Assembly (NCBI RefSeq): GCF_000003815.2
Contig: NC_049984.1
Location: 3,283,382-3,347,381 of the forward strand
Length of the DNA: 64,000 bases
DNA from: Branchiostoma floridae
Taxonomy: Eukaryota > Chordata > Leptocardii > Amphioxiformes > Branchiostomatidae
Reading direction: 5' to 3'
In this document: positions 21,832-33,170 of the stretch, in pieces
How positions within the stretch are numbered: position 1 is the stretch's first letter
How the letters are laid out: every line of letters begins with the position of its first letter
Translations under genes and position numbers: made by a program
Notes under the pieces: generated by a model
The model's database searches: none
Told to the model about the DNA's origin: nothing
Seen by the model: only the letters and a program-made list of their open reading frames with translations

Positions 21832-24231
21832 TATTAGTAAATCATAGTGGCTGTCTCCTGAAATATGAAGTATGCAATATTAGACTTGCAAGTTGACATC
21901 TCCAAGCAGATATATGATATCAAATGATTTGTTGTTGCTCATCTTGTAGGTTCTTTCAAGTAATTTTCTTCAGGAATAGTCTGCAAGCAATTAGGTATTG
22001 AAAGAGGGAGTGGGGTATTGCAGCCCGCTTTGTTTCATCCAGCAAAGAAAAATTTTTTTTCTGTAATGCCATTCCAACGTTGGCTATGTTCTCTTGTGCG
22101 AAGAAAGGGACTGTCTGTTGCTGTGGAAGGCAGTTTGCTGTGATAGCGAGTCTTGCCCTGTACCCCCCCCCCCCCCAAAAAAAACACAGCCCTGTTCGAA
22201 GACTGCAACGGAAGCTAGGGATATATAGCCACTGGGGTAAATATAAGTAGTTGTGGACAATGAATATCTTCAGATCTGCAACTTATTCATGAAGTCCTGA
22301 TATTACATGTAAGCTCGAAATCGATGACCTCTGTAAAATTGATGGGAGAAGCAAATCGCTTTGCCATGCCCCGTGGCAGGGCATTGTGTGCACTTTGGAA
22401 GCCCTGGTCTGGCAAGCCTGATATAGATTACATGTCATGTTAAACACCACCTGAAAAATGCACAAAATCAGCAAAAAGACATTTGCTATCGAGTTGAAGC
22501 CATACCATATCAGGGCTTTGTGATTGGAGTTCAACAACCTCAACCTCAAACTCAAGGACTCTGACCCCATGTAACTTGATAGAATAGACTAGAAGGTGAA
22601 TAACATGTTGTAGTATAGTGTAGACGACTAGATTACACAGGAAATAGAAAGTTGAACTTTAATTTTGAAGTTAAAACACGCTTTAGACTGATACAACCTT
22701 TTCCCCAATTCATTCCCTACTACAATAATTTTTTGTAAGTAATACATTGTCAAACAAAGCCATATTTCTATTGGATTTAGAGAAACCTTTGATTATAAAA
22801 CATATCATTCTGTTCTTACAATGTACATTTTCACCATCACAAAGAAGGGAGAAGAAGTCAAGTTTACTTTGTATAGTATGATTTTTGTACCTGACAACGT
22901 ATGTGATACTAATATCATGTATCTGTAAACTATTCTTTTGAAAAAAAAATTACTGAACCCAGTGGGCTTTAAAAATATATAACAAATGTTATGTATACAA
23001 AGTCATACACATGTCTAATGCTTCCTGGCAGCTACTATTACAGATTAAACAGATGGTGGATTTGAGCAAACATTGGAAGAACCACCTGCTAATGGAAAGA
23101 AAACAACACGAGGAAATGACTGCCTTACTGAGGTTGCCTGTGCTAGCAACAGTAAAGAGCACCTACTCCAGAACCTTGTGTGTAGAGCTCTCGAATTTTT
23201 GCTGCTGCTATATCCAATGAGATTATTGCAGAGATTATGAGTTTAATAACAAACTATACATTAGTGTAAGCTGCAAGGATGGCATAAAGTAATCAATAAA
23301 AATGGCACACAAATGATAGGTGAGTGGGGGGTAACTTTGTAATTATAATTATCTATTCCTATATTTTTGTGTAAACCCCCCTTTAGATCTGATTGGCTTT
23401 AAGAGAAGAAAAAAAAAGAAGAAAAAAATACAAACCATGTGTATTCCCTTACGGGGAAGACATAATAAAGCGCACTCTGCAAACTATATATATACAACCA
23501 TTATGCTTAATTGCTCCCATAATTGTTACATTCGCGAGCTACTTGCAAAGGATTGGGACAAATTTGTCTTTTCTCGGAAGATTTTGCTTGTGACAGGCAA
23601 CATTAATGAGATTATGGTGGCGCCAGGTAACGATCTGTCATAGAGACACACTTGATAAAGGCTTCGTGCATCGGAGAGGGAGAGCTTGTCATGAAGAATT
23701 GGTGGCGTCCTAGAGGTCGTTCTGGCTTCATTTTTCTTACTTCTCTCGCTTACAACTGTTTTACTTGATGTACGAATGATACATGACATTGTGTCTTTTA
23801 CAAGACAGGGTTTAGTTTACTAACAAGTTAGAATATGATTATGATGATAGATTTTCAACGAGCACAATTATAGTCAAGAATATTCAGTCAAAACCCCACT
23901 CCTCTTGTAGTATGAAATCTGGGGATGTAGGATTCAAGTACAAAAGGCAGCGACATTACATCCATTGTTAAAATGTTACAATGTGTTAGATGCTTTTATT
24001 CCACATTTCGATTCTTTTTTGTTATGTTAAAAACTTCTTTACAACAACTTCATAGCCAGCATTTAGGAAGTCTTACTTCAGTGTTTTTGGGATGTGGAGT
24101 GTCCTACATTGTACAGCAGTGAAGCCTCAGCATTTAAGAGTCTTTTTGACCTTAAGTGAGCCTACTGCGTTCAGCCGCATTTTGGATGTAGATGCTGAAC
24201 TGATAACAGGAAGCGTTTTTGTTATGGCTGG
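21832..24231. other. Non-genic sequence with a C/A homopolymer
   Basis: A C15A8 run lies at 22161-22184. The remaining 2.4 kb shows only short overlapping frames and no repeat with a second copy here. Confidence 0.4.
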
Positions 24232-24273
24232 CCTAATTTCTGGTTGACCCACTCTTTCCTGACAGTGCATCAG
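24232..24273 (+). repeat. Left member of a direct repeat flanking element I
   Basis: CCTAATTTCTGGTTGACCCA, then CTGACAGTGCATC, recurs at 24629-24672 on the far side of the element, with a few differences. Confidence 0.8.
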
Positions 24274-24614
24274 CAGGGCTCAAAATACCCCCTGCATATG
24301 CAGGTTAGGGCAGGTAAAACTGGAGCTGTGCAGGTATTTCTGCTGTCTACCTGCACCTAACCTGCACTGGTCCATGTACTGGGTTTTATACATGAATTTT
24401 TATAATGTAGGTGTCTAATGGATTGTTATCAGCTGCATTGACTGTGACGTCACCTATAAAGTATAAGAAAAAATAGCATTGGTTCCTGAACAATTTTAGC
24501 ATGATCCATACTTCTTAAATTCAGAGTGGTGCAGGTAATATTTGTCTGGTGCAGGTAATTTTCAATTTTACCTGCAACAGTGCAGGTACGCAGAAAAAAG
24601 GATTTTGAGCCCTG
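24274..24614 (+). mobile_element. DNA transposon family I, copy 1
   Basis: Starts CAGGGCTCAAAATACC, ends GATTTTGAGCCCTG. The interior has repeated GTGCAGGTA and TACCTGCAC words. About 85 percent like the copy at 33641-33987, with nearly identical length. CAGGGCTC ends suggest hAT, but a matching 8-bp target duplication is not evident. Contains the palindrome TGACGTCA at 24445-24452, absent from the other copy. Confidence 0.85.
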
Positions 24615-24702
24615 ATCTTAGTTACGACAGACCTAATTTCTGGTTGACCCATTCTGCCTTATCCTGACTGTGCATCTGCCAGGTTTCCCAGAGTGAGGAC
24701 AA

Positions 24703-24868
24703 TTACTCTCCAAGCAGAGGTTCTTCTCCTGCTGTTTTGACATATTTTTTGTTAATCAAGCCTTCTATTTCGTTTTCTTCATGTGCTGTGACACATAAAG
24801 AAATGGTACAAAATATAGTAAGCCCGATAAAAAAAACAGCAGGAGACGAACCTCTGCTTGGAGAGTAG
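24703..24868. mobile_element. MITE family L, hairpin copy
   Basis: CTCTCCAAGCAGAGGTTCTT at 24706 and CTCCTGCTGTTTT after it are inverted at about 24829-24866. The arms are about 35 bp with one or two mismatches. Confidence 0.9.
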
Positions 24869-24877
24869 AGCACAATG

Positions 24878-24937
<60 letters not shown>
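24869..24937. repeat. (TA)n microsatellite
   Basis: More than 30 TA units, interrupted once by ACATA, directly after the right end of the MITE. Confidence 0.97.
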
Positions 24938-25099
24938 TTACGTATCAGTCATGCCTTAACAAGAGATGACCCATTTTGCAATGAGATCTTGAAATTATCT
25001 AATCTACATATGTTTGTACAATCATACATATTCTTACTCTAAAGAGTGGAAGCATGGACAAACTGTTTCTAAATAAATAAATGATACATTATCTGCAGT

Positions 25100-25341
25100 C
25101 AAAATTGCCCAAGACGACCCCCTTGGGACCAATAAAATCTGGTCTATTTAGATTTATGATAGACAGGAGTCTTAATGCTTGTGTTAATGGGAAAAAAACA
25201 TCTAAAGGGGATTACATGTATTAGAAAGTGGTCATATTGGCTGGGTGGTCCATACATAGAGGCAGTCACTTGTACTGTATGTCAGTGGTCAAGTGGTCCC
25301 TAATATGCAGAGTTGGTCACTTGTACAGGTTTGACTGTAGA
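25100..25341. mobile_element. MITE family P, degenerate copy
   Basis: Ends in ACAGGTTTGACTGTA and has repeated GTGGTC and GGTCACTT words, like the well-preserved element at 58088-58580. Confidence 0.55.
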
Positions 25342-26056
25342 ATTTTACTTTTGATAGCAAATACAAAATTTACAGTTCAGCAGGAGCAAAAAAGATTTGT
25401 GACAGTACAGAAAATAGCATTAATTTTGCCATTTCCTAGGCATCAGAACATTCAACATGTATAGGTTGCACGCAATGTTGTAAAACTTACTAAAAGTAAC
25501 CAAGCCTCAAAGTTAGGTAGTTTACCGCTTGTACAGTTGTATATTCCTTCCCAGTGTGAATTGATCAAACCTTACAGTCTGGCCTCAGAGTTGACATCTT
25601 GAAAAGGTGATAGTCACCTGTTATGTCAATCTGTCAATAAATGTGGTAGAACTAAATAAATGAATATAGATTGTCTTTTTTGTTATGATAGATAGTCCAG
25701 GTTTCCCCTTCCTAGGGCTACTTGCCTCTCATTTGTCTCCAAAGCAAAGTATGCCATCAGTTCCGTGCTGTCAGAAGCAATATCTGTCCAAGTCACTCTG
25801 ACAGTCCTTGGAACGCTGCCAGCCCAGCGTACATACACTACACCCATTTTCTGTGCCCAGTTCTTGATAGCACAATCTATCATGTACTGTGGAAAAATGA
25901 GACGTACCACATGATTGCACTCTTTGCACTGTTAAAACCAGACGATCGCTACAATTAGGAGCATGGGCTGACATTTCCGGTTCTAAGCTCTTTGGAAAAG
26001 CTGCTTTAACAAGACTCTTTGAGTGTTCAGACTGTCCTTGTAAAGCTGGCTTGATG
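25342..26056. other. Non-genic sequence
   Basis: Overlapping short frames on both strands around 25700-25970, none recognisable. Confidence 0.4.
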
Positions 26057-26081
26057 TGTGTGTGTGTGTGTGTGTGTGTGA
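26057..26081. repeat. (TG)n microsatellite
   Basis: Twelve consecutive TG units. Confidence 0.97.
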
Positions 26082-26149
26082 AAACTGTAAAAATACAGAT
26101 CAGCTAAAAGATGAGTGGAAGTGCTGGGATGTATTAGTTAGGCCTAGCC

Positions 26150-26290
26150 TTGGGAAAAACATGTTGTGTTTCCTGTTTTCCAACCTACCCTAGAAAAAAC
26201 TGCCAACTTTATTGTTTGTTTATTGAAAGCCTTTTGTATTGGCTGGGCAGTGAGTCACATAGTTTCCAGTTAATAGTTTGCCTTTCTCTG
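26150..26290 (+). repeat. Dispersed repeat family R, copy 2
   Basis: See 8895-9035. CATGTTGTGTTTCCTGTTTT, CTGCCAAC, TATTGGCTGGGCAGTG, GTCACAT and AGTTTCCAGTTA in the same order, with an extra TTTGTTTATTG segment. Confidence 0.6.
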
Positions 26291-27289
26291 AGCTTTAGGT
26301 ACAATGTTAACTTTTAAGAGGTGCATGTAATGGCAAAATGAAAAATTACTTTTAAAAAAGATTACTAGAGTCTCTCTTGCAAAGCCATTTTCCTTCCCAC
26401 TCATTGTTTGACAGCCTATATAGATATTGTGTTGTCCTTTCAAGATTGTAAAAAAAGCCTATCATATATCAACTTCATGTTAAGAAATTCAGACTTCTTT
26501 GACAGATGAGGATGGAATTTTTATTGGTCCTAACAAGCAAATTTCCATCCTGGGACGGACGGATGGGCACAGAAGACAGCCCTGGTCATACGTCAAGTTT
26601 TCTAATATCTTGATAGAACGGTTTCCTCGGCCGTGCTATCTCTTAAGTCGCAGACGCAGGAAGTCATTTGTTCGTTTGTGACAGATGCGTGACTCAAGGT
26701 GGTACGGTAACGCCATTAGGTTCCAGAAAAGATCCTACAAGGTCACGTAGATTACATCAATGCCTCGGATAATGTGATGGATGCAGCACGTTTATCAATG
26801 AGGCTGACAATTACGTCTTGTTTCGTGGTATCAACTGGAAAGCACTAAAAGGAAATTGTTTTTTTGAGGACCGAGGATGTCAGATATATCAGATTCAGAC
26901 TGCAGTTGCCTGTAGAAGAGTTAATGGGAATTGAATTGTGCGGGCTAGTGAATCATTTCTGAATCAATTCCTTTTTCTTCACCACTTCTGCAATGGTTAT
27001 GCCATGTCGTCTGCAGGTGTATCAATTTTCTTCCATTTTCAAAAATGGCCCTACTATAAATCTTGAAAAGTGGCTGCAAAAGGAGTAGATATATGCTCTA
27101 AAGTTGTAAAAAAAATATCAAATTTCAAGCATTACTGCTATTGTTGCACAGAATAGTCTGTTACCCATCGCCATTCCAACATTTACCAAATATTACCTAA
27201 AGGCAGTTTAACTGGGATGAAACTTTCAAATACCAAAGTGTTCAAACCCTGTTACGTTAATTGCAGTTACAGAGCACCTTTCGACTTTT
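26291..27289. other. Unique, locally GC-richer sequence
   Basis: The 26500-26850 part is noticeably less AT-rich than its surroundings, has no repeat relative here and contains no long frame. That is the profile expected of a conserved non-coding element, but conservation cannot be seen from one sequence. Confidence 0.3.
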
Positions 27290-27500
27290 TTTTCTCTAAA
27301 TCAGGTTTGTAGGGCCCAATGTAACCATCATGAATATGAAGAGCGGCCCATAGCGATAACTGTAGCAGCGTCTCTTCTCCCTAAGTCAGAAACATCAAGT
27401 GTTGGTAAGCTTGACTTCACTGACTCAATAGGCAAAGCAGGGGTTACGAGGCTGCTCGGGTAATTCCCAACCCCATGACTTGAAGCCAATCAGAGCTGTT
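27290..27500 (-). repeat. SINE family S, body fragment
   Basis: On the - strand it reads GGGTTGGGAATTACCCGAGC, AGCCTCGTAACCCCTGC, TTGCCTATTGAGTCAG, CTGACTTAGGG and GGGCCGCTCTTCAT, as in the other S bodies. The tRNA-like head is missing. Confidence 0.8.
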
Positions 27501-27920
27501 ATGTATATTTTTGGCAAATTTTCAAAGACCAACAATTCATTTAATTGGTCCTGGAGTGGAATTAACGCCTAAGGCTAAATATTACACTTCAGTCAGTTAT
27601 TACTTATCATTTTGTATATAAACTGTCATGTAGATGAAAGAGATTTATTTTAAATGTATTAGTTTGCTCATAGCTTGTGGCACTAGGGTTTGAAGTAATT
27701 TCTGTCCAACTGTGTTCAAAGACGATTCTTTATTTGCTGAGCCCAAGGCAGTTTAGATAAAGGCAGTTTCTTACCATGGTATAACGTTACTCTAGACAAA
27801 TATAGGTGCACTGAATTAGGACACTTTAGCCAATGATACACCTTCCAGCCATGCACTGCTGTGGTGTATGCTATATCACATGTGTGTGCTTCAGACAGAG
27901 CTATATTTTCGAAAATAATT
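27501..27920. other. Non-genic sequence
   Basis: Nothing recognised. Confidence 0.35.
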
Positions 27921-27921
27921 T

Positions 27922-28148
27922 CATCAGGTTGGTAGAATATAGGATATAGGAGAATTCTTTTCCACAACCAATAGGTACTTACTTGACTTACATTTTGATT
28001 TTATCTCAAACACCTTCCTACATCGGCTACTTGTAGCGGTGAGAAGCAAGGACTCCTGTCAGAAGCTCTGAGGACGGTGTCTGAGAGACATCGAAACGTA
28101 AGCCAAGGAAGTACCTACTGGTTGTGGAAAAGAATTCTCCTATATCCT
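27922..28148. mobile_element. Long-arm hairpin element family M, copy 1
   Basis: The left arm AGGATATAGGAGAATTCTTT, CCACAACCAATAGGTACTT is inverted at 28093-28148, with arms of about 50 bp. The middle has CCTACATCGGCTAC and GTAGCGGTGAGAAGCA, shared with the copy in the gene's first intron (59620-59855). At 28068-28096 lies CTGAGGA, a 6-bp stem (GGTGTC with GACATC) and GAAA, resembling a hammerhead ribozyme core with one extra C. Confidence 0.85.
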
Positions 28149-28400
28149 AGAGTAGCTATAGTATACCTTCAAAGGACAGGGAATACGGGAATATCCTATA
28201 TCCTAGAGTAGCTATAGTATACCTTCAAAGGACAGGGAATACGGGAATATCCTATATCCTAGAATAGCTATAGTATTACCTTCAAAGGACAGGGAATACG
28301 GGAATATCCTATATCCTAGAATAGCTATAGTATTACCTTCAAAGGGACAGGGAATACGGGAATATCCTATATCCTAGAGTAGCTATAGTATACCTACGAA
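28138..28400. repeat. Minisatellite, about five units of 56 bp
   Basis: Unit TCCTATATCCTAGAGTAGCT, then ATAGTATACCTTCAAAGGAC and AGGGAATACGGGAATA. It begins exactly at the right terminal repeat of the hairpin element, so it probably grew out of that end. The - strand frame of 147 codons that starts at 28782 runs into it and is not considered a gene. Confidence 0.93.
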
Positions 28401-28865
28401 GGAAGAGGGGAAAAGAGGAATAAGAGCCTTGTAATGAACAAACTACCCTGTCCTTGGTGCTGAATAGGCTCGAAGTGCTGCTGTGCATGCAGCCTTCCAG
28501 TGTACAACATGCAGGAAATACTGTACATGTAAAACTTTTCTCTGTAAACACATAAACTACACATATTTCATCACCACAGCACAGTAGGGGCATCCTCTCT
28601 GGATAGTTTGAAAGAACAGTTGCAGATAGATGTGCAAAAGTTAGGTGTGACGGGTCCTTCATTGTAATATAACCAGCTGCTGCCGCGCCGCATGCCTGCG
28701 TAGCTGGTGTGTTACGCCGAAGGGTGGTTATACCGGCTATATAGATACAGACACCAGATAGTACAAAAATTTCTTGACCCACAGTCAGAAAACAGGTGCA
28801 ACTACAGTTTTGAGTGCACAGAAGTGCCTTATGCCCCCTAGTATTTTGAGCCCTCAGATATTATT
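28401..28865. other. Non-genic sequence
   Basis: No recognisable gene or repeat. Confidence 0.35.
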
Positions 28866-29060
28866 GTGTGATTGTGTGGTGTAATTGGCAGCGCTTTGGG
28901 CTCAGGCCAGAGTGAGAAACCTGCCATGTCACCGATCTTGTGCCTTTACACGACTTTCTTCACTTCACTGAGAGTACAAATGAGTACCTAGCTTTGACTA
29001 GGGCCGTCCCTCAGAGAGGACGTTAAATGGAGGTACCTTGTTTGGGGAGAGCCACAACTT
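28866..29060 (+). repeat. tRNA-derived SINE, family S, 5' part
   Basis: GTGTGGTGTAATTGGCAGCG is A-box-like. Next come TTGTGCCTTTACACGACTTT, CCTCAGAGAGGACGTTAAA, TGGAGGTACC and TTTGGGGAGAGCC, colinear with the full copy at 36279-36750 read on its own strand. The B box region is degenerate. Ends within the body. Confidence 0.75.
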
Positions 29061-29380
29061 GTCCACCTTAAAGCTCTTATCAAAAGGTGACCTTCCAGGT
29101 GTGAGTGGATCAAATAAATCTGTCCGGATAAAACTGTTAAGTACAAACCTGGTGTGTTACGCCTTAAGGCGGTTTACCGCATATGCAAAAGCAAACAAAC
29201 AAAGCCATACTAGTCTCAGATTACTTCTGGAAGTTGTGCACAAAGTCTTTGTGCGAGGCGTACAACAGGTGTGAGGCCACCCTTCAAAATAATTTCCCCC
29301 TTTGGCTCTGAAAATTGGCAGTAAATCACTAAATGGTTGATATGTCAATGATATTGAGGTGGGTCTTAAGAGTACACATA

Positions 29381-29560
29381 CTGTAAAAGGATATGAGTTC
29401 GCAGTTATTTGATTTCATGGTAGCAAGAAAATGGATTGCCCTCGGTGTCTGTGTTTTTAAGTTCGCAATTAAAACAAGGGGGGTTGCAGCAGGCAGATGA
29501 CAGAATGGCCATTTTCACAATGGTTTTATATCCATAGCAAAAATTTGAAGAATTACACAG
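29381..29560 (+). mobile_element. TA-target MITE family E, copy 3
   Basis: TA flanks CTGTAAAAGG at the left and TTACACAG at the right. The interior has GTTCGCAGTTATTTGATTTC and GTTTTTAAGTTCGC, more diverged than other copies. Confidence 0.75.
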
Positions 29561-29924
29561 TATCCCCACTGCTCCAAAATTATTGGCAAGTTATTCTTAG
29601 TAACATATATTGGTATAGCTTTGATCATATGTACTCAATCTGATATATAGTACCAGTGGTTTGATGGAACATGTATCCTGAAATGAAAAACAAATAGATA
29701 AGATGAAGAATTACTTTTTGATAATGCAATTCCTTAGTGCTAAGGGACCGGTGAGGTGAGGTGAGGTTAATTCCTTAGTAGTTCCTGCCATGATATTTGA
29801 ACTACACGTATCAATCATCAATTTTTGAACTGGCACAGGCAACTTCTTCCCGACACAAGCCACATTATAAAGAGTCCTGTCCAATCTGTATTTGTTAATC
29901 CCACCCTGTCCTCAGGCCATGCCA

Positions 29925-30155
29925 ATTCAATTTGTTGGTTCTCGGATTTTTAAAAAAATTGTTTAACTGCTAAAAACATAAAGCAAAGCCAGAGAACCAG
30001 GTTTTTGTCTTGGTGCACTCAGTTTTATGGAGTAAATACCGTTGCATTCAATTTTTTGTCCCTTGCCTCTACAATGTAGCTTTATGATGTCCTCTTGCTA
30101 TATTTTCACTTTTAAAAATCCGAGAACCAAGAAATTAACGTAGTATGGCCCTAGT
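29925..30155. mobile_element. MITE family J, copy 1
   Basis: GGCCATGCCAATTCAATTTG, GGTTCTCGGATTTTTAAAA at the left is inverted at the right as TTTTAAAAATCCGAGAACCA through TATGGCC. Related copies or ends: 35530-35950, 48960-49010, 50385-50510, 55528-55768. Confidence 0.85.
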
Positions 30156-30374
30156 TAACCCCACTCTGCCCTCAGTAACCACCCTGTCCCCAGCAATTGT
30201 TTCTCCTCAGTCCCTTAAGTGGTTGATGAATCCAGGTTTGACCATGTTGCTTTTCCATTCTTTATCTCTCACAGTGTATAAAGAACAATGGTTATGTACC
30301 ATATGCCCATTTTATGGTTGCATGTGTAGACTGCCTCCTCCTCATTACTGCATCATAGTACTATAGTCCCTCCC

Positions 30375-30696
30375 CAGGGTTGGACATGTTTTCTAAAATT
30401 CACTTGTCCTGTTGGGCAAGTACATAAAAAAGAATCAACTCGTGCAAAGCAACTTTTGACTTGCCCAAAATTTCTGTGTATTCTCACTTCTAGTAATGGC
30501 ATTCTTTTATCATTGGCTCTATTTTTTATGTATTGACCGGTACTTGATGACTGTGAAAAGTAATAAGTACCTGCATATCAATATCTCACCCATGAAAAAA
30601 TTTAACTTGCCCAATCGTGCAAGTGGGGTATCCGGTTGCCCAATCGTCACTTTCGCTTGCCGGGTACAATAGGGCTAGTGGACTTGTCCAACCCTC
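30375..30696. mobile_element. DNA transposon family H, copy 2
   Basis: CAGGGTTGGACATGTTTTCT at the left, GTGGACTTGTCCAACCCT at the right. The interior matches 16405-16736 in reverse, including TTGGCTCTATTTT and the CTTGCCC words. Confidence 0.82.
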
Positions 30697-30699
30697 CTC

Positions 30700-30910
30700 C
30701 CCCCATGTTGGAGTTGGTACGGTCCTCCATGCCTGGGCTGCTTCAGTACCGGGAGGTTTAACGGGTAGTTAGGCTGCATCGTTTCCACTCACACCTCAGC
30801 AGCCAGCTCGCGGGGACACTTCCCAGCCGGCGGAAAGATTCCTGTGGTCAGACTCCACACTCAGGTAGATAATATCCGATTGCCTCTCTCGTGTTCATTG
30901 AATATTCATG
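30700..30910 (+). other. Candidate non-coding 5' exon ending at a strong splice donor
   Basis: GC-richer, unique segment (CAGCCAGCTCGCGGGGACAC near 30801) ending in CATG followed by GTGAGTAAG at 30911, the best-looking 5' splice site in the left half of the window. No in-frame protein of note, and no repeat relatives. It could be an upstream 5' UTR exon of the gene at 59308, some 28 kb downstream on the same strand. Only RNA evidence could decide. Confidence 0.3.
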
Positions 30911-31830
30911 GTGAGTAAGTGCTTGAGAGTGTTGTTGAGATGTTTTGCTGGTAGGTAGGAATTGTTGGCAAGAACGAATGGCATGTTGCAGTTGGACTTG
31001 ACGTTGTAACATTCATTCTTATTTTTGGTCGATAACATTAGGATACGCATCAGTAAATGTACATGTCATTGGATGCTGATGGCATGCCAAATTGTGATAA
31101 GTCAATAGATATTAGGCATGATTTCAAAATTTAGTATTCAGGGTAACGGTAAAAATCCAATATTACTCATGCTTGAATGGACTGGTAGAAGGCACATTGT
31201 AGTAATTGTAACACACTAAGTCTTAGATTTGCATATAAATCATATCAAACAACAGATCATATTTAAGTTGATTAGTTGCAAATGTATGAAAAAGATGTCA
31301 GTTATCGTCTGGAATGTGTGTGTCTGATAATTCATACCTGTCCCAGTTGTCTCATCCCAATGAACCATGGTATTAGCATCCTGGTAATAGTTTGCCCCAT
31401 GTTTGCGTCTGCTACCTGTCTGGGGAGCTGTATTTTCAAACCTTTTGTTCCTGATGTCAGTAAATGAGTGAATTAAGGAATAAGTTCTAGAGCGCTCGCT
31501 CTGAACTAACGTTCCAACACTAGTTTGACTTACAGTGGTCAGTTAACCATTTCAAGTTTCTTGGGTAGCATAACTGAAGAAAGGAGCAAACTACTATACT
31601 GTATGGGAACAATCAGTGCCCTCATCTAAAATTTTGAATTGAATATTCCAGGCATTAGAAATGTCTTAACCCAAACAGAACAACAGAGAAGTGACTGTAT
31701 ATAGTGTTTAATAAATGTCAGAATGACCTACTATCCGAATGGTAACCCAGGCTATCATGGTATCGCCTCTAATGGTTATCTGCCATGCCAAGTATTCGTT
31801 AGACTTGATCAGCAGATGGCTATCGCTCAC
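30911..31830. other. Non-genic sequence
   Basis: Nothing recognised apart from short frames. Confidence 0.4.
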
Positions 31831-32207
31831 ATCTATTATTTCTTCCTCAGGGGTGCAGTAGTCATGTAGCGATTTACTGCCTTAGGTCAACCAATGTCCG
31901 ACACCCTGTGTTAGGGTTAGGGCTAGGGTTAGGTTAGGGTTAGGGTAAGGGTTAGGGTTAGGGGGTGTCGGAACATGGGGATGTTGGAATGATGGGGTGG
32001 AACAGCAGGAATCAGCTATAATTTCTTCCTCAGGTGTACAGTGATTAAGTGATCGACAGTCCGCTTGTATAAGGTCTGTGTATGTCTGACACCCCATGTT
32101 ATGGTTATGGTTGGGGTTAGGGTTAGGGTTAGGGCTAGGGTTAGGTTAGGGCTAGGGTTAAGTTAGGGTTAGGGTTAGGGGATGTCGGAACATAGGGATG
32201 TCAAACA
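31831..32207. repeat. Two tandem units of about 185 bp, each containing a TTAGGG tract
   Basis: Each unit opens with a CTATTATTTCTTCCTCAG-like sequence (31833, 32016), passes GTCCGACACCC or GTCTGACACCCC, enters a telomere-type tract (31911-31964 and 32099-32181, mostly GGGTTA with some GGGCTA and GGTTAGG), and leaves through GGTGTCGGAACATGGGGATG or a close variant. The GACACC and GGTGTC words bracket the tract in inverted orientation. Confidence 0.9.
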
Positions 32208-32739
32208 ATATGGACCAGGGCTGTCTCCAGGACCCATTCTTCCATTCTGGGACGGAAATTGACTTGTTGGGACAGAGAGAGTTCACCCCATCTGTCCCAA
32301 AAATCAGAGCTTCCTGAAAAAAAGGGATGAAATTTGAATTCTGATAAGCCTATAACAACAGACTTAAGAACGAAAGTCAACAATATTGAATCCCAAACAA
32401 ACAAAGAGGGAGACAGACAGAAATTTAAAGTTGGAGACAGCTTTAAATTGGATCATGTCATATCATAGGGGTGTGGGAACAGCAGTGTTCATCATTGATT
32501 GACAGTATTATCTGAATAACTTGTCCTCTGTTGGTAGTAGTAATATCTTTTTTCTTCTATCTTTTCATCTGGTATAGACTTGTCTTTAATTTGCTCATGC
32601 GAGACTATTACCCAAGCTTCTACTTGTAATACATTTGTCAATGTAATGTTCATTGGTCAATGACAATGTACTGGTAATGTCCATTTGTCAATGTACTTGT
32701 AATGTTCCCAGTATTTCAGTGTCTTCAGCATTCCATGTT
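32208..32739. other. Non-genic sequence
   Basis: A short cluster of GTCAATGTA-type words near 32635-32695 is locally repetitive. Otherwise nothing was seen. Confidence 0.4.
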
Positions 32740-32960
32740 TCACACATCGTTGCCATGACGAGTGGAATATTCCAGGCCGGGGAAACTCGATATCTTGTCC
32801 TTTTCATCGATCGAATGTTGCTCAATTCATTGTAATCATTACAAATGGACGGCCCGGGCAATCATCCGCTCGGAAGGGGGAAGTGGTGACATCGGCTTCC
32901 TCGTAGATAACTGTGAATTCGTCAATATATCAACTTTCCTTATCAACATCCGGGATAGTT
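32740..32960. promoter_or_regulatory. Unique block with a TAATCATTA-centred palindrome
   Basis: TTGTAATCATTACAA (32830-32844) is a perfect 15-bp palindrome with two ATTA cores, the kind of site bound by homeodomain dimers. It lies in a less AT-rich unique block with ACGGCCCGGGC. A regulatory role is inferred from composition and motif only. Confidence 0.3.
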
Positions 32961-33170
32961 GAGTCTTCTATGACGCAAAAGATGTTACACAAACAAAGCA
33001 GTCAAATGTTAGAAGGAAGCTTCTTTTGAAAACATGACTGGAGTCAAAGCTAATGAACTCTCAAATTAACACTATCATTTTTGAAGTATTCCCTTTTAAA
33101 ACTGGTTCATATTACTGATGTTGAGAAGTCAGTTGCTAGAAGAAAAAGTTGCATATTACTTCCTTGATTA

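Noticed and set aside
28339-28782. 147-codon - strand frame
   Set aside because: Partly within the 56-bp minisatellite, with no recognisable domain and no splice or promoter context.
31911-32181. True chromosome end
   Set aside because: The TTAGGG tracts are short, degenerate, repeated within a tandem unit and followed by tens of kilobases of ordinary sequence.
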